The notes beneath the pieces are model-generated. The model made no database searches and was not told where the DNA came from. It saw nothing but the letters and a program-made list of their open reading frames with translations. Shown one piece after another: positions 16,728-24,262 of a stretch of 64,000 nucleotides of DNA. The DNA comes from Asaia sp037151935 (GTDB lineage: Bacteria; Pseudomonadota; Alphaproteobacteria; Acetobacterales; Acetobacteraceae). A program made the position numbers and the translations under genes. How positions within the stretch are numbered: the stretch's first letter is position 1; each line of letters opens with the position of its first letter. The DNA lies in assembly GCF_051628905.1 (NCBI RefSeq), contig NZ_CP157575.1, forward strand, positions 682,001 to 746,000, in the 5' to 3' direction.

Positions 16728-17114
16728 TGTCTGCCCCGCTCGTTGAACCGACCGTCAAGCTCTGTGGCTGCGCTACGCTGCCGCTCAACCCGACCTCGGA
16801 TTGGTCGAACATGGCGACAACACCTTCAGGGGATGTCATCCATCTCTCCTATTCCAGTTGACGGCGCGTGTCGCTCCACAACGTGACACCAACGTGCGAC
16901 CCCTGCCGCCCGAAGATGTAACATTACGTTTGCCGATGCCCGGTGGACCACCGACTGCAACCCGCACCATCGTTGCCTCGCCTTACCAAAACAGACAGGA
17001 CTTTTTCGAAAAAGACCTACCTGCCTGCACACTGGGCGCGACTGCCCAGCTATGTTGTGTTGTTTCCGCCTGATTGGCGCGCAAAGCAAGCACTCATCAC
17101 GAGTTTTCACTGAC
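16728..17114. other. Leader/promoter region of cyoABCD, no gene seen
   Basis: Part of a ~590-base gene-free region. Short open frames on both strands (90 and 107 codons) overlap each other and have no recognisable similarity. A 14-bp palindrome CTTTTTCGAAAAAG lies at 17001-17014. The cyoA promoter must lie here on the minus strand; I could not pick out convincing hexamers. Confidence 0.5.
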
Positions 17115-17133
17115 GTGTTCACAATTTGAACAC
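17115..17133. promoter_or_regulatory. Perfect 7-5-7 inverted repeat upstream of cyoA
   Basis: GTGTTCA-caatt-TGAACAC. This is the form of a dimeric regulator's operator, about 390 bases upstream of the cyoA start. The bound protein is unknown; it does not match the FNR or ArcA consensus. Confidence 0.45.
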
Positions 17134-17162
17134 AAGCAAATATGCGCAATTTCAGTACGTTA

Positions 17163-17206
17163 GCGACCGCAGTCGCTTTTCTGCCGCAATTTATTGCGGA
17201 TTTTTT
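17163..17206 (+). terminator. Two tandem plus-strand terminators without an upstream gene
   Basis: First hairpin GCGAC-cgca-GTCGC followed by TTTT (17163-17180). Second hairpin CCGCAAT-tt-ATTGCGG followed by ATTTTTT (17184-17206). Both are oriented for plus-strand transcripts, yet no plus-strand gene precedes them for more than 4 kb. They may end a small RNA starting inside 16728-17160. Confidence 0.6.
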
Positions 17207-17262
17207 AGATTCGGTTCAGATAGAAATGTCAAGTTAATTAGACTGAAATAGTCTAGATAAAC

Positions 17263-17291
17263 AAAAACGGGATGCATCTGAGATGCATCCC
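17263..17291 (-). terminator. Terminator of the Bax-inhibitor-1 family gene
   Basis: Perfect dyad GGGATGCATCT-g-AGATGCATCCC (17269-17291), followed on the minus strand by GTTTTTG (A-run 17263-17267). It lies 31 bases after the stop of the minus-strand gene. An extra dyad TAGACT-gaaat-AGTCTA is at 17239-17255. Confidence 0.8.
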
Positions 17292-17321
17292 GCAAAGTAA
17301 AGCTATACTCTATAGAGATAT

Positions 17322-18104
17322 TTATCCGTTATTATTACTACGGACACCCATGAACTGGAGCAAAAAGGTGAACAGGTTGATAAAGTTGAGATAAAGCCCA
17401 AGGGCATCATAAACACTGCGCTTGCCCATTTCCTCGGGCCCGACATAGCTGAGATAGTATTGATAGGTCGAGCGGATACGCTGGGTATCGAAAGCCGTCA
17501 GCACCGTGAAAAGACCCACACCAACAATGCTCACCAAAAACGACATGGCAGCGCTATGGAGGAACATGTTCACCGTCATGGCGATGATTAGACCGATCAG
17601 GCCCATGAAGCAGAACGAACCGAGCGAGCTAAGATCACGCTTGGTAGTGTAGCCCCAGAGCGACATGGCAGCAAAAGTCGCTGAGGTGATGAAGAACGTG
17701 CTCGCCACCGAGGTATGGGTATAGACGAGCAGGATATTCGACAGGCTCGCGCCCATGACTGCGCAAAATCCCCAGAACAGGCCCTGCGCCGCCTGACGGG
17801 ACAGTCGATTGACACCAAACGACATCACCAGAACGAAAACCAGCGGGGCAAATATGGTCAGCATCCCGAGCCCGGTCGGCCTCGTGAGGATACCTCCAGG
17901 TGTGATAACCTGATGGTAGAACAGACTGCTGAGCGACGTCTCGGCCACGGCATAGGCAACCACGCCGGTGAGGACCAGACCGGCCGTCATCCAGTTGTAC
18001 ACGCTGAGCATGTAGGCGCGCAGACCGGCATCGACCGTATCGAAGCTGGCGGCACCCGCTTGGCGAGAAGGACCGCTAGAACGAGAATTGGGAACGAAAG
18101 CCAT
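17322..18104 (-). CDS. Bax inhibitor-1 / YccA family membrane protein
   Basis: Inner-membrane protein of 260 residues with seven hydrophobic helices after a short basic, Ser-rich cytosolic N-terminus (MAFVPNSRSSGPSRQ). The family signatures are present: LRAYMLSVYNWMTAGLVLTGVVAYAV for helix 1, MSLWGYTTKRDLSSLG in the middle and ILTAFDTQRIRSTY before the last helix, containing the conserved acidic residue of the pore region. Bacterial relatives such as BsYetJ are pH-sensitive calcium-leak channels and YccA modulates FtsH; which applies here is unknown. It is monocistronic, with its own terminator. Confidence 0.93.
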   Translation of the reverse strand: MAFVPNSRSSGPSRQAGAASFDTVDAGLRAYMLSVYNWMTAGLVLTGVVAYAVAETSLSSLFYHQVITPGGILTRPTGLGMLTIFAPLVFVLVMSFGVNRLSRQAAQGLFWGFCAVMGASLSNILLVYTHTSVASTFFITSATFAAMSLWGYTTKRDLSSLGSFCFMGLIGLIIAMTVNMFLHSAAMSFLVSIVGVGLFTVLTAFDTQRIRSTYQYYLSYVGPEEMGKRSVYDALGLYLNFINLFTFLLQFMGVRSNNNG

Positions 18105-18399
18105 GACACCCTTTCCTGAAATCTGGCCGGAATGGCCTTTTTCGTCTCTAAATGTGGCGCTTCAGATACAACGGTCAAGTCGGACAGGGCCCCGGACATT
18201 TTAAGATACATAGGGCGCCGGACTGAAACCGACACGTTTCAACGCGTTAATCTGCTTGGTTATATAACGGATTTACTCGATTACGCCACAGTTTTGGAAA
18301 GCCCCGCTTCTCAGTCCAGCGGGCGAGATAATCACCGCAAGGACCATCCAGTTCGCCCGTAATACCCGGCCCTCTTCCCACCGCACTCAGGATCGCTTC

Positions 18400-18963
18400 A
18401 TGCGCCTCTTCGCAGCCCTCGACCTCCCCAACGAGCAAAAGCGGCTCCTCTCCGCCCTGCGCCGCACCATCGCCGGCGTCATCTGGTATCCCCCCGAGAG
18501 CTATCATCTGACCCTTCGCTTCATTGGTGAAGTGAGGGCCCGACCACTTCTTGAAGAAATCGATCACGCCCTGGCTGGCATCAATGCCGCACCCGTGACG
18601 GTGGAACTGAGCGGCGTGGGCACAATCACCCAGGCCGGGCGCTCTCGCCTCTGGGCAGGCTTGGCACCATCGGATTCATTGTCGACCCTCCAGTCGAGGG
18701 TCGAGGCAGCACTGAGACGCGCCGGATTATCCGCCGAAAAACGGCGATTTCAGCCCCATGTCTCGCTCGGTGTGTTTCAGGGTGAACCCGGTCCCGATAT
18801 CGTCCGCTGGATCCAGAACCATAATCTTCTTCGCAGCGCGAGCGCCGAGATCGAACACATAACGCTGTTTCATTCGCACAAGACTAATGACGAGCCCCAT
18901 TACGAAGTCTGCGCCGATTATCCTCTGACCCTGCATGCTTACACGCGAGTACGGGCAGAATGA
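18400..18963 (+). CDS. thpR: RNA 2',3'-cyclic phosphodiesterase
   Basis: Member of the 2H phosphoesterase family (2'-5' RNA ligase-like), 187 residues. Both catalytic tetrapeptides are visible: HLTL in ESYHLTLRFIGEV near residue 33 and HVSL in FQPHVSLGVFQG near residue 127. The enzyme hydrolyses 2',3'-cyclic phosphate ends of RNA to 2'-phosphate, and a slow 2'-5' ligase activity is seen in vitro for relatives. The ATG at 18400 follows AGGAT at a suitable distance and opens with the family start MRLFAALDLP. Its stop codon overlaps the start of the next gene by four bases, so the two are coupled. Confidence 0.93.
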   Translation: MRLFAALDLPNEQKRLLSALRRTIAGVIWYPPESYHLTLRFIGEVRARPLLEEIDHALAGINAAPVTVELSGVGTITQAGRSRLWAGLAPSDSLSTLQSRVEAALRRAGLSAEKRRFQPHVSLGVFQGEPGPDIVRWIQNHNLLRSASAEIEHITLFHSHKTNDEPHYEVCADYPLTLHAYTRVRAE

Positions 18964-19574
18964 AAACAGCAGACCCGCAAGCGTCCTCGAGTACCAGCCG
19001 GGAGGCGCTCGACGCTCTCGTCGCGCGCGTGCGTGAGTGTAGGATATGCGCGCCTGAACTGCCTTTAGGGCCAAAGCCGCTCATCCACGTCTCGCAGAAG
19101 GCCCGGATTCTGATCGCCAGTCAGGCCCCCGGCACGATCGCTCATGAGAGCGGCAAATCGTTCTATGATCCCTCGGGCAAGCGCCTGCGAGGCTGGATGA
19201 ACCTTTCGGAAGACGATTTTTACAACACCAGCAAAGTGGCGATCCTGCCAATGGGTCTGTGCTATCCCGGGCGCCTGCCCAATGGGGGCGACAACCCCCC
19301 GCGACCCGAATGCGCACCGGCCTGGCGCGATGAGGTATTGTCGCACCTCACCTCGCTGAGGCTGATCCTGCTCGTCGGAAGCTATAGCCAGAATTACACA
19401 TTGGGGCGAGGCTCGGTAGGCGAACGCGTCCGGGAGTTTCGGCGGTACCTGCCGCGTTATTTTCCCCTTCCCCACCCGTCCTGGCGAACGGGGGTTTGGG
19501 AGAAGCGCGCACCTTGGTTTCAGGGCGAGGTGATTCCGGCCCTCAGAGAAGAAATCTGCAAGGCGCTGGCGTGA
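18960..19574 (+). CDS. Uracil-DNA glycosylase family protein
   Basis: Protein of 204 residues with the alpha/beta uracil-DNA glycosylase fold. The first helix region VRECRICAPELPLGPKPLI resembles the start of family 4/5 enzymes. The nucleotide pocket motif is ASQAPGTIAHESGKSFYDPSGKRLRGWM (~52-80), where the GxAPG-like loop is SQAPG. The second catalytic loop is FPLPHPSWRTGVW near the C-terminus, with the conserved HPS. Only two cysteines (CRIC) precede the fold, so a [4Fe-4S] cluster like that of family 4 cannot be claimed. It may excise uracil from DNA or belong to a non-catalytic branch. It overlaps thpR by four bases. Confidence 0.85.
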   Translation: MKTADPQASSSTSREALDALVARVRECRICAPELPLGPKPLIHVSQKARILIASQAPGTIAHESGKSFYDPSGKRLRGWMNLSEDDFYNTSKVAILPMGLCYPGRLPNGGDNPPRPECAPAWRDEVLSHLTSLRLILLVGSYSQNYTLGRGSVGERVREFRRYLPRYFPLPHPSWRTGVWEKRAPWFQGEVIPALREEICKALA

Positions 19575-19607
19575 GATGCACCGGATCTGCGCCAGATGTT
19601 TCAAAGG

Positions 19608-20333
19608 TCAACCCAGCTGACGCACATGTTTCAACGTCGCAATCACGAAGCCTTCGAGCCCCGCGAAGAGGATCTGTATACCGATGCAAAGCAGGATGAG
19701 CGCGGCCAGTCGACTGACGATGCGCGCTCCCGTTCGCCCCAGAGAACTCACGATACGCTCGGCATAGGTGTAAAGCAGGACGACGGTAAGAGAGACGGCG
19801 CACACGGCGAGGGAGAGACCCACTATATAGCTTGCGGGCGACGCCCCGAGCGTACGCCCGGAGCTTAGCGCAATCGCCACCGCGATACTGCCCGGCCCCA
19901 CCGTGAAGGGCATGGCGAGCGGAAAAAAGGCGCGATCGCCCAGATCGCTTTCCTGACCGGCATTGTCATGATCGAAAACCTGACGTTCCTTGCGGGCCTC
20001 ATTCTCTTCGGGAGCAAGCAACAGGGTCCAGGCGCGGGATGCCACCACGAGCCCACCGGCGACGCGCAGCGCGTCGATGCTGATGCGAAAGAAGCTCAGA
20101 ATCCAGCCACCCAGCCAGACAGAAACCATGAGGATGATGAATGAGTAAAAACCGACCAGCCGCGCCAGCGTGACGACCTCACGCTTGGGCCGCCCGAGCG
20201 TCATCTGCGCAAAAATCAGCGACGCCCCGAGCGGGTTAACAATCGAGAACAGGGCAGAATAAGCCATGAGCCAGATGGCGGTCACATCACTAAAATTGAC
20301 CGGCTGCGTCAGCACATGGGGCAGATGCATCAC
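19608..20333 (-). CDS. MarC family integral membrane protein
   Basis: UPF0056/MarC family protein of 241 residues with about six hydrophobic helices. The signatures are YSALFSIVNPLGASLIFAQMT near the N-terminus (the conserved NPxG) and PLAMPFTVGPGSIAVAIALSS in the second half, which repeats the pattern. The central loop is unusually charged (APEENEARKERQVFDHDNAGQESD). MarC was once linked to multidrug resistance, but that role has not held up and the transported molecule is unknown. Its start overlaps the stop of the upstream mprF-like gene by four bases, so both are made from one minus-strand message. Confidence 0.92.
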   Translation of the reverse strand: MMHLPHVLTQPVNFSDVTAIWLMAYSALFSIVNPLGASLIFAQMTLGRPKREVVTLARLVGFYSFIILMVSVWLGGWILSFFRISIDALRVAGGLVVASRAWTLLLAPEENEARKERQVFDHDNAGQESDLGDRAFFPLAMPFTVGPGSIAVAIALSSGRTLGASPASYIVGLSLAVCAVSLTVVLLYTYAERIVSSLGRTGARIVSRLAALILLCIGIQILFAGLEGFVIATLKHVRQLG

Positions 20334-22423
20334 CCGGCCCTGTCGATACGGGCCTTGACCGACAGAAACCCCTTGGCGTTGAGCAGCCGCCTCAGTCGCC
20401 TGTGCTCGCTGCCCAGAACGGCCTTAACAGCCTGCAAATCCTGGGCAAGGCAGCACAACGCGCCAGACTCACCGGGGCCGTTCGGGCAGACGGTCATCCC
20501 GATATCGTGGTACACACCGATCAGCGCCTGTCCCACCTTGATAAACACCGGGTGACGCCCCTCCTCCAAGGCGAGATCGCGCAGCCGCCAGATCGCTGCG
20601 ATACAGTCATTTTCGGCACCGGCGGGATCGCCGACCCCGATAATGAACTGCCCTGTTCTCAGAAACGGAATACCGGCCCGCCCATTATCGTTGAGAATGA
20701 GGCCGCTGGGACGGCGCGGCCCAAGTTCTTCAAGCGCATGGGCCAGGCTTCTATAGAGCGTTTCGCTCTCCCTGTCCCAAGGCCGCACCAGAACATGGCT
20801 GCGGCGCAGCATCTGGATGACGGCAATAATGCCCAGAATAGCCGAAATGCCGAGTGCCCAACGAACAACGGAGGTATGTGCGTCATAAATCAGAGAACGC
20901 CACCACGCATGGCCAAGATGCTGACGCAGCGCGAAGAGGCCGACACTGGCCAGGCTGACGACCCATAGCGTGACAGGTGCCATAAGGGTCGGGCTGAGCG
21001 GCTCGGAAAACAGCCGCGCCTTGCGATAATAGCAGGCGCGGAAAGGGGCGATCAGGAACATGACGAGCGCAAGGCTTAGCGCAATGCCGAGCGGCCCCTG
21101 ACGCAGAATAACCAGCGGTATCGCCACTCCGAGCAGGGTAAGGGCTGCGCGCCATGCTGCCGTCACGCGCTGGGCCAGGCCTGCGGCAACGCCTACGAGC
21201 ATGACGCCGGTGAGGCAGAGCATAAACTCTGCCGCCTGTAACAGCAGATGCGCAAATGGCGTGCCGAGCAGCGGCGCAGGTACGGCCACGGCGTAGAAGA
21301 CGAGCAGAATACCCGTCCCCGCGACAACACCCGTCGCGACTGTCACGGAGAAGTCCGCCTCCGACTCACGCACGACCTGGCTGGGCCGCCGCATGAGAGC
21401 CACATCCGGAACCGCTCCCCGACGCTGCGCCCAGGCGGCGTCTCCGCGCAGGAAGAGCTCGTGCACGGCAAACATGATCCCGGCCAGAACCAGAGGGATG
21501 ATGTAATAGAACAGACGAAACGTCAGGATAACGCCCAGAATCTGAGGCGTAGACATGTAGGGGCCAAGAGCCAGCAGCATCGCCCCATCGAAAACACCTA
21601 GTCCCCCCGGCACGCTGGCAACCAGTCCCGCCGTGTAGGAAGCGATATAGATCGCCAGAAAGGCCGGAAAGCCGATCGCTGCCTGAGGCGGAAGCAGCAC
21701 ATAGGCGATCAGGGCCGTAGCCGCCATATCGGCGGCGCTGACCACGACCTGAGCCAGCGCAACCCTAAACCCCGGCACGTCAAGCGTGTATCGCCAGATC
21801 CGCATCTGTCGATAGCGCACGGAGATAACGAGATAGGCCAGCACGGCCAGCCATGCGGCGGCGCCGCCAAGCTGGAGCAGCATATGCGGCAGATGGCCAA
21901 TCAGCGGGATATGGGACGGTTCGAAAAGCAGCACCCCGCCGATCAGCGCCATCGCCCCGAGCAGATAGGTGGTCGAGCAGAACGCAATGATCTGGGCGAT
22001 CCCGCCCGGAGAAACACCCCAGTTGCGATAGAGCCTGAAGCGGACTGCCGCGCCCGAGATCGCCGAGCATCCGAGATTATGCGAGAGCACATAAGAGCAG
22101 AACGCGGCGAAAGCCGTTCTGAGGAAAGATTGTTTCGCCCCGATATGATAGCAGGCGAGCCGGTCGTAGAACGACAAAATGAAATAGGAAAGCACCGTGC
22201 AGCCGATCCCCGCTGCAAGCGCCTCGGCTGGAATGGCCTGAAAGGCGGAACGGATCTCTGACAGAGAGAGCGATTTAAGCTCTTTCTGAATGACATAGAT
22301 CGCCGCCACCAGCAGGACGAGCCCGATAAGCGCCGGAAGACGGCAGGCCAGACGGCGCCATGGGCTGGGCTGGCTGGCCTCGCCTTCTTCGCAGCAGGGT
22401 GTGGTCTGTTCCTTAACGGTCAT
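20330..22423 (-). CDS. mprF: MprF/LpiA-like lysyl-phosphatidylglycerol flippase with truncated synthetase domain
   Basis: Membrane protein of 697 residues. Full-length bifunctional MprF proteins are about 840-880 residues: an N-terminal flippase domain plus a C-terminal DUF2156 (double-GNAT) aminoacyl transferase that adds lysine or alanine from tRNA to phosphatidylglycerol. Here the membrane part (about 12-14 helices, ~30-560) looks complete. The cytosolic domain begins normally (GLILNDNGRAGIPFLRTGQFIIGVGDPAG...), includes the first lobe up to LRRLLNAKGF and then stops at RIDRAG. The second GNAT lobe, which holds the catalytic acceptor site, is missing. The stop is fused to the marC start, so the truncation looks fixed rather than recent. 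Flippase function may persist; synthetase activity is doubtful. Confidence 0.82.
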   Translation of the reverse strand: MTVKEQTTPCCEEGEASQPSPWRRLACRLPALIGLVLLVAAIYVIQKELKSLSLSEIRSAFQAIPAEALAAGIGCTVLSYFILSFYDRLACYHIGAKQSFLRTAFAAFCSYVLSHNLGCSAISGAAVRFRLYRNWGVSPGGIAQIIAFCSTTYLLGAMALIGGVLLFEPSHIPLIGHLPHMLLQLGGAAAWLAVLAYLVISVRYRQMRIWRYTLDVPGFRVALAQVVVSAADMAATALIAYVLLPPQAAIGFPAFLAIYIASYTAGLVASVPGGLGVFDGAMLLALGPYMSTPQILGVILTFRLFYYIIPLVLAGIMFAVHELFLRGDAAWAQRRGAVPDVALMRRPSQVVRESEADFSVTVATGVVAGTGILLVFYAVAVPAPLLGTPFAHLLLQAAEFMLCLTGVMLVGVAAGLAQRVTAAWRAALTLLGVAIPLVILRQGPLGIALSLALVMFLIAPFRACYYRKARLFSEPLSPTLMAPVTLWVVSLASVGLFALRQHLGHAWWRSLIYDAHTSVVRWALGISAILGIIAVIQMLRRSHVLVRPWDRESETLYRSLAHALEELGPRRPSGLILNDNGRAGIPFLRTGQFIIGVGDPAGAENDCIAAIWRLRDLALEEGRHPVFIKVGQALIGVYHDIGMTVCPNGPGESGALCCLAQDLQAVKAVLGSEHRRLRRLLNAKGFLSVKARIDRAG

Positions 22424-22459
22424 GAACCCTCGATCAAGGCTGACGATCGTCTCTTTTGC

Positions 22460-24085
22460 TCACTGAGCCGCTTCCTCGACAGGAACTTCCCTTGCAAGCG
22501 CGCCCTCTATTAGCGCCACGGTTTCGGGCAGGCCGAAAAGCGAAGCGAAAATACCGAAACGCGGCCCTTCGGTCTGGCCCAGAAGCACTTCGTAAAGGCA
22601 GCCGAACCACGCGCGCAGCGGCTGGATCTGATGCCTTTTACCGATTTCGAAGACGATATCCTGAACTTCAACCGGAGATAGGCTTGCGTCGGCCTGTTTC
22701 AAGGCGTCGGCCAGATCCTGTAGCGCCACACGTTCCAGATCGGTCGGCGCACGGAAGGTTTTGGCCGGGCGCACGAATTCCTTGAAGTAGACCAGCGCGT
22801 GGCCGATCAGACGATCGACATAAGGATGCGTCTCGGGCGAAAGGGACGGGTCGTAGCGGCGCAGAAACTTCCACAGCGTGTCGCTCGTCTCTGCGTTGGC
22901 TACGGAGGCCAGATTCAGCAACGCCGTGAAAGATACCGGGCTCGACAGACCGGTATCGATCGTACCGCCATGAATGAGCCAGGCGGGATTGGCCTGAAGC
23001 ACGCTCTGGTCCTGCGTCTCGACCGCCTTGTCGAGATTGGCAAGGTACTCGTCCATCGCGCGAGGAATGACGTCGAAAAACAGACGCTTGGCCCGTGTGG
23101 GCTGGTTGAACATATACTGGGCAAGGCTTTCGGGCGGCGCGTAATGCAACCATTCGTCGATCGAGAGCCCATTGCCCTTTGACTTGCTGATCTTCTGCGC
23201 GTTCTGATCCAGAAACAGTTCATAGGTCAGTCCGGCAGGCGGCGCCTTGCCAAGAATGCGGCAGATCTTGCTCGACAGCTTCACACTGTCGATCAGATCC
23301 TTGCCCGACATTTCGTAATCGACACCCAGCGCAAACCAGCGCATGGCCCAATCGGCCTTCCACTGCATCTTGGCGTGACCGCCCAGAACGGAGGTCTCGA
23401 AGGTTTCGCCCGTCTCCGGGTCTTTCCACACCACCGTAGCGGCATCGGGATCGACCTTGATGACAGGCACCTGCATGACCTGACCGGTGCGGGGATGAAT
23501 AGGCAGCACCGGCGAATAGGTGGCTCGACGCTCGGCGCCGAGCGTCGGCGCGATGGTCGCCACCACCTCGTCATGCACTTCGAGCATGCGACGCAGCGCG
23601 GCATCGAAGATACCGGAAGTGTAGTAATCGGTGGCCGAAGCAAATTCGTAATCGAAGCCGAAGCGATCGAGGAATTCGCACAGCATGGCATTGTTATGCG
23701 CCGAAAAACTCTGGAACTTGCCGAAAGGATCGGGAATGCGGCTCAGAGGCAAGCCGAGATGCTGCGCCAGCATCTCCTGATTCGGCACATTACCGGGCAC
23801 CTTGCGCAGGGCATCCATATCGTCGGAAAATGCCAGGAGACGGGTCTTGCGCCCCGTGAGCTGCTCATAGGCCTGACGCACCCAGGTGGTCCGGGCGACT
23901 TCGCCGAAGGTGCCGATATGAGGCAGGCCCGATGGGCCATAGCCGGTCTCCAGCAGAGCTGGGGCATCGCCGCCGCGCGCCTCGACATGGGCCGCGATTT
24001 TTCGCGCCTCCTCGAACGGCCAGGCTTTTGGCAGCGCAGGAGCGTCGGGAGGGAGGGAGGCGTTGTTTTGAATGCTGTCGGACAT
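22460..24085 (-). CDS. lysK: Class I (archaeal-type) lysyl-tRNA synthetase
   Basis: Rossmann-fold lysyl-tRNA synthetase of 541 residues. It attaches lysine to tRNA-Lys using ATP. The class I motifs are HIG in GPSGLPHIGTFGE (~56-58) and KISKSKG in QKISKSKGNGLS. Most bacteria use the unrelated class II LysRS, but many Alphaproteobacteria carry this class I form. I chose the ATG at 24085 (MSDSIQNN) because the 42 residues encoded further upstream (rich in Cys, Gly and Arg) have no similarity and overlap the probable promoter shared with the divergent DinG-like helicase. The C-terminal anticodon-binding helical domain is complete (ending VPVEEAAQ). Confidence 0.94.
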   Translation of the reverse strand: MSDSIQNNASLPPDAPALPKAWPFEEARKIAAHVEARGGDAPALLETGYGPSGLPHIGTFGEVARTTWVRQAYEQLTGRKTRLLAFSDDMDALRKVPGNVPNQEMLAQHLGLPLSRIPDPFGKFQSFSAHNNAMLCEFLDRFGFDYEFASATDYYTSGIFDAALRRMLEVHDEVVATIAPTLGAERRATYSPVLPIHPRTGQVMQVPVIKVDPDAATVVWKDPETGETFETSVLGGHAKMQWKADWAMRWFALGVDYEMSGKDLIDSVKLSSKICRILGKAPPAGLTYELFLDQNAQKISKSKGNGLSIDEWLHYAPPESLAQYMFNQPTRAKRLFFDVIPRAMDEYLANLDKAVETQDQSVLQANPAWLIHGGTIDTGLSSPVSFTALLNLASVANAETSDTLWKFLRRYDPSLSPETHPYVDRLIGHALVYFKEFVRPAKTFRAPTDLERVALQDLADALKQADASLSPVEVQDIVFEIGKRHQIQPLRAWFGCLYEVLLGQTEGPRFGIFASLFGLPETVALIEGALAREVPVEEAAQ

Positions 24086-24262
24086 GATTGGATGAAAACT
24101 AGAAATAGTTCCGCGCCCGGTCAAGCAACATGGCGTTATACCCCCATGGAATAGCGGTTTTTCACGTACACTGCCTCTACTTCGACATAGCATGGGCCCC
24201 GGGCAAGACAAGCCACGTTCACTCGCTGGCGGTGCGCCCGTCTAGCGTCTAGACTGGTCGCG

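Noticed and set aside
16801..17149. Two overlapping short open frames on opposite strands upstream of cyoA
   Set aside because: Neither has a good ribosome site or a recognisable composition; the region is better seen as leader plus possible small RNA.
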